Shown: positions 1 through 11,170 of the stretch, in pieces | Numbering within the stretch: the first letter of the stretch is position 1 | Layout: every line of letters begins with the position of its first letter | NCBI GenBank assembly: GCA_001970955.1 | Contig: MPUH01000743.1 | Coordinates: 1 to 37,359 of the forward strand | Length of the DNA stretch: 37,359 nt | Reading direction: 5' to 3' | Source of the DNA: Stentor coeruleus | Lineage: Eukaryota > Ciliophora > Heterotrichea > Heterotrichida > Stentoridae | Program-made: the position numbers and the translations under genes | The notes under the pieces: generated by a model | Database searches by the model: none | What the model saw: the letters and a program-made list of their open reading frames with translations, nothing else | What the model was told of the DNA's origin: nothing

Positions 1-1
1 C

Positions 2-1321
2 AATAAAAGTATTGATGTTGAAGTTATGAGCGAATCTTTTGATACTTTAGTTGCTTCACTTCCTTATGATCCCGATGAAAGTATAATAAGTGACTTTTTT
101 GACCTTATTGCCGCTTTAAGTTTTAAAGGGAAAATTCCTAACACTGAAATACTTTATGCACAAAATATCACTTTTTATATTGTAAGAATGTTTGGGTATG
201 AGTTTTCCGGAAAGAAGTTTGATATGGATCAAAGCGAAATTAATCTTTCAGAAAATATACCAATGGATGATTTACTTTTATATGATTTTATGTATTTCAA
301 GTATATATCTCTAACTAAAACAGTTTCGAGATTTTCAGTTGTAAAAGTAGGTAAATTTGTTAATTTAAGCTTTGAGCTTGATGAAATCCCTGTTGAAGTA
401 AATCTTATTTTTACAGAACCCATCAAAATAAAAATGTATGGTGACTACGACACAAATCGAATATATGAGTGCGTATCATCTCAAAATATATCGCAATCCT
501 CATCTCCCTGCAAAATTTTAGGCTTAAACTTCAATTACATGGAAGTTGAAACTTATCAAACAGGATCCTTTACTATTAAACCCAAAGAATATCGAAAAGG
601 AAAATCGAATGTTCCTCTTTATGTTTGTATAATAGGAATTTTTATATCAATAATATCAGCATTCATGTTATACATAACAAAAGAAAAAATCAATAAAGCA
701 AAATACTGTAGTATCTTTCTTAGCAATTGCTTTTTTATAAATATTTTCAGTGGAGATGATTTAAGTGGAAACGATAAAATGTCAAGCATGAATCTTAATG
801 AATGTGGAAGTCCTTCGAATATAAATAGTTCTGAAGAAAGCATTTATAAAAAAAATAATTCTGAAAAAAACATTTTCAAAGAAAAAATTTCTAGAGTTTT
901 ACAAATTGTTTCAGCAAAACTACTTTTGCTTGGCCTGATACCAATTTTTTATTATAGATATTCAACACCTTTTGAAGGGACTCTTGAAGAATTTCAAGGT
1001 TTGTCTGGGTTATCAAGTATAGATTATGCTATTGGATGTGGGGCTTGGTCTTTGGTTCAAGTTTATCACTCTATTCATTATACTATTTCTTATGCTGATT
1101 GGTTTAAAGAAAGACAACTTATACTTATAAATGTTATATCGGTGTTTACGATACTTTTAAGCTTTGCTTCGGTTATCATTTTTACTATATTTTTTACTGC
1201 TTATTATGTAGATGCCTGGAAATGGGTGTTTTTTGTTTTCGGACTTATTGATATAGTACTTTTTGAAGTGTGCATGAGCTTAGTCACAAGATTTTATTTA
1301 GTTAATCATAGGATTAATTAG
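2..1321 (+). CDS. REJ/adhesion-type multi-pass surface protein, 3' end only
   Basis: The reading frame is already open at the window edge, so the 5' part of the gene lies outside; the first Met at 26 is internal. The fragment matches the last 40% of the paralogue ending at 10235 throughout. It has an extracellular stretch up to about residue 195, with a Cys pair near nt 470-510 in the region where adhesion receptors carry a GPS. About five hydrophobic segments follow (nt ~611-690, ~896-955, ~1025-1090, ~1112-1210, ~1219-1300), ending with a short cytoplasmic tail and TAG. Compared with the paralogue it has an extra Ser/Asn/Lys-rich insert of about 35 residues in the loop between membrane segments 1 and 2 (nt ~765-880). 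The topology and the family are inferred from the paralogues. The ligand and function are unknown. A role in cell-surface recognition is a guess from the REJ-type architecture. Confidence 0.85.
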   Translation, partial: NKSIDVEVMSESFDTLVASLPYDPDESIISDFFDLIAALSFKGKIPNTEILYAQNITFYIVRMFGYEFSGKKFDMDQSEINLSENIPMDDLLLYDFMYFKYISLTKTVSRFSVVKVGKFVNLSFELDEIPVEVNLIFTEPIKIKMYGDYDTNRIYECVSSQNISQSSSPCKILGLNFNYMEVETYQTGSFTIKPKEYRKGKSNVPLYVCIIGIFISIISAFMLYITKEKINKAKYCSIFLSNCFFINIFSGDDLSGNDKMSSMNLNECGSPSNINSSEESIYKKNNSEKNIFKEKISRVLQIVSAKLLLLGLIPIFYYRYSTPFEGTLEEFQGLSGLSSIDYAIGCGAWSLVQVYHSIHYTISYADWFKERQLILINVISVFTILLSFASVIIFTIFFTAYYVDAWKWVFFVFGLIDIVLFEVCMSLVTRFYLVNHRIN

Positions 1322-2077
1322 GAAACTTAGCATAAAACTTATTTTGTTTATGATGATGCATAGGAGTATAATTATTGATCTTCATAATTAAAGTTTTTTT
1401 AATTTGTTTTTATGAAAGTGATTAGATAACCATTCACAACTTGTTATTTTCAATTATTTTTTATAAATTCTTGATTTCTGTTTATAAGTTCTGAATTATA
1501 ATTTTTAAAAAAAATTATATAGGATGCACTTTTTTTATTTTCCTAAAAACACCAAAACTAATCAGCCCTTAAATATTTTACATGTTGCAAATTTATAGGA
1601 TTTCAAGTTTGTCTGTAAAAATAATAGATTTTTTGAAAGAAAACTTAAAAGCTGTAAAATATATAGGAAAACCATGGAATTATATGTATTATTAGCGAAC
1701 TAGTGACTTTTCTATTACTTTCTCAGTAATTATAAAGAAAATTCATAGGCTAATAGTTTAATAGGAATTTTTTTATTTAGACATCAAAATTAGTAAAAAG
1801 TTTAAAATTATAGCCTATTAAGATAATATACACAATCAAACGAAAAGAATTGCAAAAACTCAAATTCCGCTCATTTCTTTCTTCAAATTCTAAATCTTTA
1901 GCCTATTTACTTATTTTTCTGTCCTATTTAAAACTAAACATATCATATAAAAATAATTAAATGACTATATTATATTTATTCATATTATCTTACATTTTAT
2001 AGAATTATTAAAATATCTCAGACTTTTTTCCAGTTTCATACATTTAATATCTATCATAAATTAAACCTTATAATAAT
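1322..2077. other. Intergenic region between tandem surface-protein genes
   Basis: This 756-base AT-rich spacer has no convincing reading frame or RNA gene. The upstream part is GT-rich and C-poor, as in other 3' flanks here. The last 250 bases before the next ATG are G-poor, as in other 5' flanks. The promoter of the gene at 2078 should lie in this second half, but I recognise no defined motif. Confidence 0.6.
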
Positions 2078-5000
2078 ATGCTTAGACTTTTCCTGATCTT
2101 CTTGTTACTAGTACAAACTAAATCAACAGTGACATGCTTAACAACTGTAAATCCAAGTTCTTTATCATCAAACTTCACAGCAACCTTTTCAGTGGAAATA
2201 ACCTCAACATACTCAAGTAATTTTGTGACGCTTTATGATCTTTGTTCGACAACTGACCTTATAGCAGTGTCTGGGTCAAGTTTATATCAAACAGTAGGAA
2301 CGTCCTCAATGCATTCAGTTTATTTTGTTTCTTCAGGTTCAAAGCAAATTGAAATTATTTGTATGGATAATTGTCAGACCCTTTATATTACTGTCCTAAC
2401 CCAAAAGCTTAAAATAGATTATGTGTCCACTGTAAGTATTATATAGCCAGTCGACACAAGTGATTCTTTTACGTTAACTGTAGGAATCTACAACAATGAA
2501 GGTACCTCCCTTGAAACCTCGCGTGGTCCTTACACATGCTATTTAAGCCTGCTTAATTCTAATGTTGATGTTACTTCAACTTCATTAGAAGGGACTTTGA
2601 CTAAAACTTCTTCATCCGGAGTCTGCACATTTTCTTCACTTCGAATCAAAACTACAGGAACCTTTTTCCTTAAAGCTACAACCTATAATTCAGAAACCCC
2701 AGCAGTGACTTCTCAAATTGCTATTGTAAATCCAATAAAAAGTATTAGTCTAGTTACTAATGTTGGATCTATTAAAACATATTATCAGTTCCTTGTAACT
2801 CTAAACATTTATGATACAACTGATGCACTATATCAAGGAAGTTGTAATGTGATAATTGCTGATACAAATGGAAAAAACATATATGGAGACTCTACATCAG
2901 CGACTGTAACTTTTCAGACTAAAACATTTAATTTTTATGTTGGAACAGCTGGAACTTATACCCTAACTACTAGTTGTAAGTCAATTTCTGGAAGTGCTAC
3001 TTTAACTGTTAGTGAAACTGATTTATCTACTGTACTTACTTCAATCGTAAATTTTATTTAGCCAACTTCAACAAGAGATACATTTTCTTTAACTATAGCA
3101 TTTTGCAGTCTTTCAACAAGTTTTCTTACTTCTTCAGTTTTATACAATAAAGTTGTCGCTTTGGAATTTGATATTACCAACACTCTTTATTCAAATGTTT
3201 GGACAAAATATGTACCTAATAATTATATTTCGACAAATGGATTATTATCTTATACATATACACTAACAAGTTGCATTTTAACATATGGGGCTGTGCAGAT
3301 TTATACACCTGGAGAAAATTCTATTAGAGTTAAAGATAATAATGTGTTCTTTTTAAGCTATAGTATTACTGGAATTAGTTTAACAGATCATGTAGGTAGT
3401 ATTACTATAACACCAAGCACAAGCACTCCTAGTAGATATTTTGATTTTATAGTTAATGTTAAAGTTTATAGATTAGATCAAGAACTTTATACTGGAATTT
3501 GTAGTCTGACACTGCAAGATTTAAGTTTAAACATTTATGCTGTGGGTAATACTGTAAATGCTGAGTCTAATTTTGTTGTCTTCAAGGATCAAGCTGGCTC
3601 TCTTACTTTTACCACTTCCTGTGACAGTGTATCTAGTTCAGTTACTGTTGATGTTAAAAACCTTATTTTAAAAGTTTCTCTAAACCATACAGTAAATTTT
3701 ATATAGCCAACAAACAGCTTAGATACTTTTGATGCAACAATAGGCATCTACAATTCTGATGAACTAACTCTAGAAAGCTCTGATAATAACCTTTCTGGAT
3801 ATCAAATAACCCTAAAAATTGAATGCACATTGATTTGCTCTGGAACTTATCTTTCAGGAGTATTAACACAAAATCTTGAAAATGGAGAGAAGGTATTTAG
3901 TAATCTTAATATAAAGTCCTCTGGGAAATTTAAACTCACTGCAAAACTAAATAGCATAACTGGAGTTGCTGATGTAAGTACATCTGAATTTACTGTTATC
4001 AACTATGTTTCAAATATAGAAATTACAACAAATAGCCTTACTCAAATAGCTAATTTTGAATTTGAAATAATAGTTTATATATTTGGCGATGATGGGTTAA
4101 CTTTTATACAAGAAGCTAAAATTGCCCTAGCTGAAAATGAGCTTGGAGGAGATCTTTTATTAACAACTTCAACGGGCTCAGCAAATTTCATTGTTTACTT
4201 TCAAGACTCAGGAACAAGATTTATAGAAATTATTACAAATACTTCTGATTATACTGAAAACTTTGCTTTTTACATAGAAAAGAGTTCTCTTTATGTTTAT
4301 TTTTATATAAACGTGATAGAAGACCTCCCAACTAATAGTAAAGNACATAGAAAAGAGTTCTCTTTATGTTTATTTTTATATAAACGTGATAGAAGACCTC
4401 CCAACTAATAGTAAAGACATTTTAGATATTGATATTTACAATACAAATGGAAATGAAAATACCCTTACAAAATTGGAACTTAGCAATGTTGAACTTAAAC
4501 TTGTCCCTAATGGCGATAATTCTGGATCTTCATTTTCTTTCCTAACTTCAAGTTCATTAGTATCCCATTATCGTTTTAATAGTATATCAGTTCTCTCATC
4601 AGGATTTTTCTATTTCTTGATACAAGTAAAAGGCGCGACTCAATATGAAAGTCCTACTTTTTTTATAACAAATTATGTTAAAACTATAGAAGTAAATCCA
4701 ACAACTTCTACGCCCACTGCTAATTTTGAGTTTAACATAACAGTTTCTATTTTCGGAGATGATAATGAAACTTTTATACTTCCAGCTGAAATAACCTTAA
4801 ACGAGACTGAACTTGGAGGAAAGCTTTCTCAAACAACTTCAACTGGTTCAGCAGAATTTACTGTTTATTTTCAAGATTCAGGAGCAAGATTAATAACAAT
4901 TTCTACAAATGCTTCTGTTTATACACGTGACTATGAGTTTTTTGTTAAAAACAGTACTCTTTATGGGTATATTTATACAAACGGAGTTGAAAGTCTTCCA

Positions 5001-8000
5001 ATTTATAGCAATGATACTTTTGATTTTGATATTTTTAACACAAACGGAACTGAAGATGTCTTTTCTATATTCGAACTTTGTGATATAACTATTGATCTTA
5101 TCTCTTATAATGACAACTCCGGGTCTGTATTTTTATTATCAAATTTTAACTCTTTTCCATCACACTATCGTTATTACAATATGTCAATTCTCTCATCAGG
5201 ATTTTTCTATTTCTTGATACAAGTAAAAGGCGCAACTCTTTATGAAAGCCCTATTTTTTCCATAATAAACTATGTTAGAAACTTTGAAATAAACACAATG
5301 ACAATTGCTCCTACAGCGAATTTTGAATTTAACATAACTGTTTTTATTTATGGAGATGATAATTTCCTTTTTAAACTCCCAGCTGAGATAATTTTATATG
5401 AACCTGAGCTTGCAGGAGAACTTTCTTTTATAACATCAACTGGATCAGCAGATTTCTATGTTTACTTCCAAGATTCAGGAACAAGATCGATAACTATTTC
5501 TACGAATTCTTCAGAGTATTTTAGAGAATATGAATTTTATGTAGAAAACAGTACACTTTATGTTTACTATTATACAAATGAAATTGAAGGCCTACCAGAA
5601 GATAGTAATGATTTTTTCAATATTGATATTTATAATACAAATGGAAGTGAGTATGTATTGACACGCTTTAAACTTAGTAACACCACAGTTGATCTTATCC
5701 CTTATAGCCATAATTCTGGGTCTTTGTATTTTTATTTAAATGAAAGTTCTTTTCAATCACATTATTGCTTTAATAATATGACAATTTTATCATCTGGATA
5801 TTTTTATTTTTCAATACAGGTCAAAGGTGCAACACAGTATTTAAGTCAAGTGTTTTTCATTACAAATTATGTAAAGGATATTGAAGCAAGCACAAGTGCA
5901 ATAGCTGTATCATTGAATTTTGATTTAGTTATTACATGCTTATTCTTTGGAAGTGATGATCTTAATTTTATTCTTCCTTTGCAAGTATATCTCAAAGATA
6001 GTAAAAACAATTTAATTTCTGGAGATATACAAATTGCAACTAACTCAGCAAGTACAACTCATACAATATGGTTTACACAATATAAAGATTATAACATAAT
6101 AATTTCAACAGATTCTTCAGATGTTGTATTTCATTTACCTATAATAAAAGTTGAGACAAATACTCTAAAAATTCGTATTGAAGGTCCCATGCCTGAATTA
6201 AATGTAGACTGGTTTCATCTTATAACTGAAGTTTATGATCACAATGGTGAAAATATAGAAAGCGAAAGAGGTGTTTATATAATAAATGTGATTTTTAAAA
6301 TGAAAGATGGATCATTAAGGATAGATGAAAGAACTACTATAAGTGGAAAAGATGATTATTATACAGTTCTTGAAGTTGGAGATTTCACTGCAACATCTTT
6401 TAGCTCATTGACCGAAAACTCAAATAGCATAAACTTTACAGTTGCTGAAGGTCTTGCAGGAATTCGATATTCAATGTATAAACTGCAAAATAACCAAAAT
6501 CCAATAACTTGGCATATTTTTCAACTAACAGTTTACCTTGATAACAAATACTTTGCCCCATTCAAACACTCAACACAAGTTATTTTTGAATGTCCAAACA
6601 ATATTACTGAAAGACAAACCTTTGTTACTAGTTCTGGTTCACATACTTTTTATGTTTACTTTGTTGAAAGTGGTATTTTCACATGAAAACTCACTACATC
6701 TGCACCTGATATATTTCTTGAGCCTGTTTTCAATGTAACAAATGCAACAGTATATGATGAAAAATGCACAGTTGGTTTAACTTATAATACTTGCTATGAA
6801 TGTGTAAATCTCACAATACTAAATTCAACTACTGGGCAATGTGCTTGCATAAAAAATAGTTATTTTTCTCAAAACACAAGCAATTGCGAATGTAAAGAAA
6901 ACTTTTACTACAGTAACGGCTACTGTATAACATCAGGAAACTACTTTGAGCCTAGTGAGATTTCTGCATATTATTCTGAGGATTATACCAAAATTATCAT
7001 CGAGTTCGCAAGGCAAATAAATCAAACTTTAGTTCCTCCATGCAAAGAAGTATATTCGATAAAAACAACACTGACTAATATTACTGATGTATGCATTTGG
7101 GTTAGCAGTACTATGATGGAAATACAATTCAACCGACCGATATTCGATCAAAATTTGATAGTTTCTATTAACCCTTCACTTGTCCAAGCTGTAGGAACCG
7201 GATATGAAATTGAGCTATCTTTACTTGATACTGAAATTAGTACTATATATCCTATGCCTGCACCTATGGCTTCTTTAGTTGCACCTGATTTGATAAGTAT
7301 TGAATGCCTTATTAAAGATCCAATTGTTTTTACTAGAACACTTAGCGAAGATTATATTTACAATTGGAAAGCAAAGATGACTCCTAACAATGAAAAACTT
7401 GCTAAGATTATTGAAGATAATAAAAAATCATATATTTATCTTATGAAAAATTTGATGACTGGAGGAATGCTAACAATTAGTTTGAATGTTACAAGCAAAA
7501 CATTTCCGACTTTCGCTTTTGTTGAAAGAGATATAAAAATAGTATCTAATCCTACAATCATGGTGATTTTCACAGCAGGTAACTCAATTTCAATGCGAAC
7601 AGTTGATTTGCTGTTTCTTAAAGTCCAAATTCTTGAAAACTGTGGATACTTCGGTGCTCTTACCTATAACATAACAGGAAAAGTCTATAAACTAAGTAAT
7701 CCAGAAGATAATGGCAAAGAAGTTAATATAAGTAGCATAGCTCGTGATACTCTTAGATCTGATCTAGCAATAATTGAACCGGGAATGCTTCAAATTGGAT
7801 ACAAATATATATTCCATGCTCATGTTGATGGAGGTAATAAAACTGGTTCAGCGCAAATAAACGTTACTATAATTCCAAGTGAACTTCAAATAATCTTCTA
7901 TCGTAGTAGTGGAGTAATTGGAAATGATAAGGATTTTGAAGTAAGTGTTGATGTTTATGATCCTGACGATCCTTCAAATATGGAGCCTCACACTATTGAT

Positions 8001-10235
8001 TGGGTGTGTTTAGAAGGTTATGATTATTGTAGAAATAACAACAATAATACGCTTCTTAACCATGCATCAAGAAAAACTTTAATAATAAAAAAATCTGAAC
8101 TTCGTGACCAAGCTATCTACAATCTTACCGTTTTCGCAGAAATGAACAATAAAAACGCTTCTGGGTGGATTGAGATACGTGTTGATTTTTCAATTTCAGG
8201 GAGCATAATTATTAAACCTCTCTATAAACCCTTAAACAATGCAGGGGAAAATGTTATAGTTCCCATAATAGAATCTACAGATATAGATAAAACAAATTTT
8301 GACTGGGAAATAACCCCTATGCCAAAAAATAAAAGTGCTATTGAATTACATAATTCTTATTTGAATATAGAACCTTACTCATTATTATCAGGAACAACAT
8401 ATAAATTAAGCCTTACTATGAATTATGTCAATAACAAAGGTCCTTCAGTTTTTATATATTTAAACTCAAATTCTCCACCCATATGCAGTAATTTTACTTC
8501 TGTTTATATGAACAATGAATGGAGGCTATTTGGAGCTGATTGTAGAGATCCTGATACTGAAGGATTTGTAACATATCAGTACGGAAAAAAAGGTATAGAT
8601 GGGAAGTTTTTTTGGATAACAACAGGGCTATTAGTTTCGCCTATGTATTTAAAAGTTGAAAATCCAGCTATGTTTTATCTTAAAGTTTGTGATCAAGATT
8701 ATGTTTGTAGTATCTATGAAGCTGTTCCTGAAATGAACACAACAAGAGAACTTGAAGACACGCTTATTCTATTTACAAATGAAACTCAAGATCCAGATAA
8801 TATTCCTAACTCTCTTATTTATTACTTGCCTTATACTGACAACTCTACGAAACTTGAAGAATTATACAATTATCTTACTGAATATTACATGAGCCAATAT
8901 ATCGACCCTTCAGTCATTATGTCATTTTTAAATGTTACTGAAGATATCTTACAATATTTATATGAGTATGATGGAATACCATCGCAAGACCCTATTGAAC
9001 TTTTAAATGATATCCTTGTTCAATACAATAAAAGTATCGATTTTGAAGTTATGAGCGAATCTTTTGATACTTTAGTTGCTTCACTTCCTTATGATCCCGA
9101 TGAAAGTATAATAAGTGACTTTTTTGATCTTATTGCCACTTTAATTTTTAAAGGGAAAATTCCTAACTCTGAAATACTTTATGCACAAAATATCACTTTT
9201 TATATTGTAAGAATGCTTGGGTATGAGTTTTCTGGAAAGAAGTTTGATATGGATCAAAGCGAAATCAGGCTTTCAGAAAATTTGCCTATGGAAAATTTGC
9301 TACTATACGATTTTATGTATTTTAAATATCAATCTCCAAGTAAAATAGTTTCAAAGTTTTCAATTACAAAGGTAGGTGAATCAACATTATTAAGCTTTGA
9401 ACTTGATGAAATCCCAGTAGAACTAAACCTTGCTTTCACAGAGCCCATAAAAGTAAAAATGTATGGTGACTACGACACAAATCGAGTATACGAATGCAAA
9501 ATATCCCAACCTACAACCCAATCATCTACATCATGTAGTATTATAGGCATAAACTTCAACTATATGGAAATCGAAACTTATCAAACTGGGTCTTTTTCAA
9601 TTAAAGCCAAAGAATATCGTAAAGGAAAATCATATGTTCCTCTGTACGTCTGTTTCACAGGTATCCTAATATCAATTATATCTACAATCACACTAATTTT
9701 AACCAAAGAACTTATCAAAAAAGCAAAATGCTGCAACTTCTTTTTAAGTAGTTGTTTCCTTATAAGCATTTTCAGTAGAAATGATGTTATAGAAAAAATT
9801 TCTAGTATTTTACAAGTTGTTTCAGCAAAACTGCTTTTGCTTAGCCTGATACCTATTTTTTATTATGGATATTCAACACCTTTTGATGGGACTTTAGAAG
9901 AATTTCCTGGTTTATTAGGTTTAACAAGTAGAGATATTGCGATTGGATGTGGAGCTTGGTCTTTAGTTCAAGCATATCATACTGCTCAATATACTATTAT
10001 TTATATGCCATGGCTTAGAAAAACAAAATTTATTATTATGGTTTGGATATCTATTTGGTTAATTATTATATGCTCATCTACAGTTGTTGTTTTTACTTAT
10101 TATTTTACTACTTATTATGTTGATGTTTGGAAATGGGTATATTTTGTTTTTGGGCTAGTGGATTTAGTGTTTTTTGAAATTTTCATGGGGTTAATTATCA
10201 GATTTTACGTTGTTAAAGATAAGGGTAATAGTTAA
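2078..10235 (+). CDS. Giant REJ/adhesion-type surface protein with intron-bearing beta repeats
   Basis: The ATG at 2078 starts a signal peptide (MLRLFLIFLLLVQT). Removing 15-nt introns at 2432-2446, 3047-3061 and 3692-3706, and collapsing the duplicated contig overlap around N4344 (73 nt), gives one frame of 2680 codons including the stop. It contains six Thr/Ser/Asn-rich Ig-like repeats of about 200 residues (nt ~2447-6195). Next is a Cys-rich EGF-like segment (nt ~6760-6940, CTVGL...CYEC...CAC...CEC), then REJ-like beta domains (nt ~7560-8450) with the typical W-x-C...C...L-x-I pattern. A long linker and a Cys-paired GPS-like region lacking the cleavage residues (nt ~9460-9600) precede about five membrane segments (nt ~9640-10200). 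One in-frame TGA (6684-6686, codon 1497) breaks the frame. It may be a sequencing error, an allele, readthrough or a real lesion; the next 1182 codons remain open. This is probably a plasma-membrane receptor or adhesin. The ligand is unknown. Confidence 0.82.
2432..2446 (+). other. 15-nt spliceosomal intron 1
   Basis: GTAAGTATTATATAG lies in phase 0 between ...YVST and PVDTSDSF. It ends with an in-frame TAG, so without splicing the protein would stop here. Removing it joins two open segments in frame. The length and the GTAA...TAG ends match Stentor introns. Confidence 0.9.
3047..3061 (+). other. 15-nt spliceosomal intron 2
   Basis: GTAAATTTTATTTAG is a phase-0 intron with an in-frame terminal TAG. 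It lies at the same place in the next beta repeat, directly before a Pro-Thr-Ser boundary. Splicing restores the frame. Confidence 0.9.
3692..3706 (+). other. 15-nt spliceosomal intron 3
   Basis: GTAAATTTTATATAG is a phase-0 intron with an in-frame terminal TAG, again directly before a Pro-Thr boundary (PTNSLDTF). It differs from intron 2 at a single base, which suggests the two were copied together with the repeat. Confidence 0.9.
4272..4416. other. Single-N assembly gap with 72-nt duplicated flanks
   Basis: Bases 4272-4343 and 4345-4416 are identical and are separated by N4344. The duplication shifts the reading frame. Collapsing 73 nt restores the frame of the surface-protein gene exactly. 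This points to two overlapping contigs that were joined without being merged. Confidence 0.92.
6684..6686 (+). other. In-frame TGA inside the surface-protein gene
   Basis: TGA falls between ...VESGIFT and KLTTSAPD, with the same frame open for 1182 codons downstream. No GT..AG window of 15-16 nt covers it, so a mini-intron does not explain it. The aligned residue in the inverted paralogue appears to be Leu, and TTA to TGA is a single change. Confidence 0.85.
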
Positions 10236-10424
10236 GGATTTTATTGTTTGCTTTATGTAATATTTGTCATAATTTTTTATTATTGTAAGTATTTATATGA
10301 TATTTAGAAGGATGTATGATTTGTATCATGATTTAATTTAGATTTATATGATTAATTATGTTAGTTTATGTTACTAGGTTTATATGAGTGATTTTAAATA
10401 TGTGTTTGTAGTAATCAAGGTTAT

Positions 10425-10432
10425 CCCCCCCC
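10425..10432 (+). promoter_or_regulatory. C8 run just upstream of the start codon
   Basis: Eight consecutive C end 7 bases before the ATG at 10440. This is rare in such AT-rich DNA. The tandem paralogue at 11171 also has a C run at the same place, so the feature is conserved between copies. Its function is unknown: it could be a 5' UTR or promoter element, or a mutation-prone tract. Confidence 0.45.
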
Positions 10433-10439
10433 TTTGTAA

Positions 10440-10889
10440 ATGGAACTAAATCTGAACACCAATATTGATATTGAGATTCTTGGGCTTTTCTACGGGATTG
10501 CTAGAACATCAGAAATTAGTAAAACGAGCGAAGAAGCTATAAGAGAAATGCTTGTAAAACTCAACCCAGAAAATCATGTGTTTTTTTGTTTTGTTAAAGA
10601 CTGCATTCTTCATCTTATAGGGAAAATTGGAATTGAAGAAGCTGCCAAAAAGCTGGAAATTTCAGTTCCTGTTTTAAAAACTATAGTAAAATATTCTAAA
10701 ACACCCAATAAAACACTTAAAGCACCACAGCAGTCTGAACCAAAACTTTCTAAAAACATAGAGCTAAAGAATCAAGTTATTGAATATTACAACTCATGCA
10801 AAAGCTTAGCGAAGACTGTTAAGAAATTTAATATACCAAGAGATGTTGCTATAAGTTTTATTGTAAACTCACCTGATTTGATAGAGTAA
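10440..10889 (+). CDS. Small helix-turn-helix-like protein, tandem copy 1
   Basis: This 149-aa protein is not recognised as a named family. It reads as three short helical units, each resembling a helix-turn-helix: residues ~10-42 (YGIARTSEISKTSEEAIREM), ~54-86 (IGKIGIEEAAKKLEISVPVL) and ~112-145 (YNSCKSLAKTVKKFNIPRDV). Linkers are Lys/Pro-rich. The middle and last units look like the tri-helical folds of homeodomain-like or transposase DNA-binding regions. It shares roughly half its residues with the gene at 11171, including the phrases KLNPENH and KKLEISVPV. There is no signal peptide or membrane segment. Sequence-specific DNA binding in the nucleus is the natural guess but is only inferred. 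A C8 tract precedes the start. Confidence 0.75.
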   Translation: MELNLNTNIDIEILGLFYGIARTSEISKTSEEAIREMLVKLNPENHVFFCFVKDCILHLIGKIGIEEAAKKLEISVPVLKTIVKYSKTPNKTLKAPQQSEPKLSKNIELKNQVIEYYNSCKSLAKTVKKFNIPRDVAISFIVNSPDLIE

Positions 10890-11161
10890 ATAATCATACA
10901 TACTATTCCAAATAGACTAAAAACTTTATCTTTCTATCTAAATTTGCAAAATTCATAGCATCAAAAATCCATCTCCAACAATAAAAATCATAAATGCATC
11001 CTCCATCTTTCTAAATCTAAAAAAACTCTTTACTTCATCAATCCTCCTCAAAAATTCACTCAACTTTATCTTAATTTCATAGTTTCCATCTTAAAATCAG
11101 ATACCCAGTCTATAATTTTAAACCCAGTTAATTTCTTAATCATATATATTTTTTAATAAAA

Positions 11162-11167
11162 CCCCCC
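11162..11167 (+). promoter_or_regulatory. C6 run just upstream of the start codon
   Basis: Six consecutive C end 3 bases before the ATG at 11171, matching the C8 run of the upstream paralogue in position. The surrounding 5' flank is otherwise A/T/C with very little G. Confidence 0.4.
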
Positions 11168-11170
11168 TTA

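Larger units (their letters stand above)
2447..6195 (+). repeat. Six tandem Ig-like protein repeats (coding)
   Basis: Each unit begins with Pro after the 15-nt slot, followed by a D-x-F-x-(L/I)-T/D-(V/I)-x-I-Y-N motif. Units start at about 2447, 3062, 3707, 4401, 4998 and 5595. Units 4 and 5 are both 582 nt before their slot and share phrases such as SSGFFYFLIQVKGAT and STGSA(E/D)F. Units 1-3 are more diverged from units 4-6. Inference: the array grew by unequal exchange, with a recent amplification of units 4-6. Confidence 0.8.

Noticed and set aside
6670-6722. A splice event removing the TGA at 6684
   Set aside because: The nearest GT..AG pair spans about 53 nt, far from the 15-nt size seen elsewhere, and would delete coding sequence aligned with the paralogue.
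2078-10235. Alternative genetic code with TAG or TGA as sense
   Set aside because: The TAG interruptions all lie at the ends of 15-nt GTAA...TAG units, and TAA, TAG and TGA all serve as terminal stops of other genes in the window.
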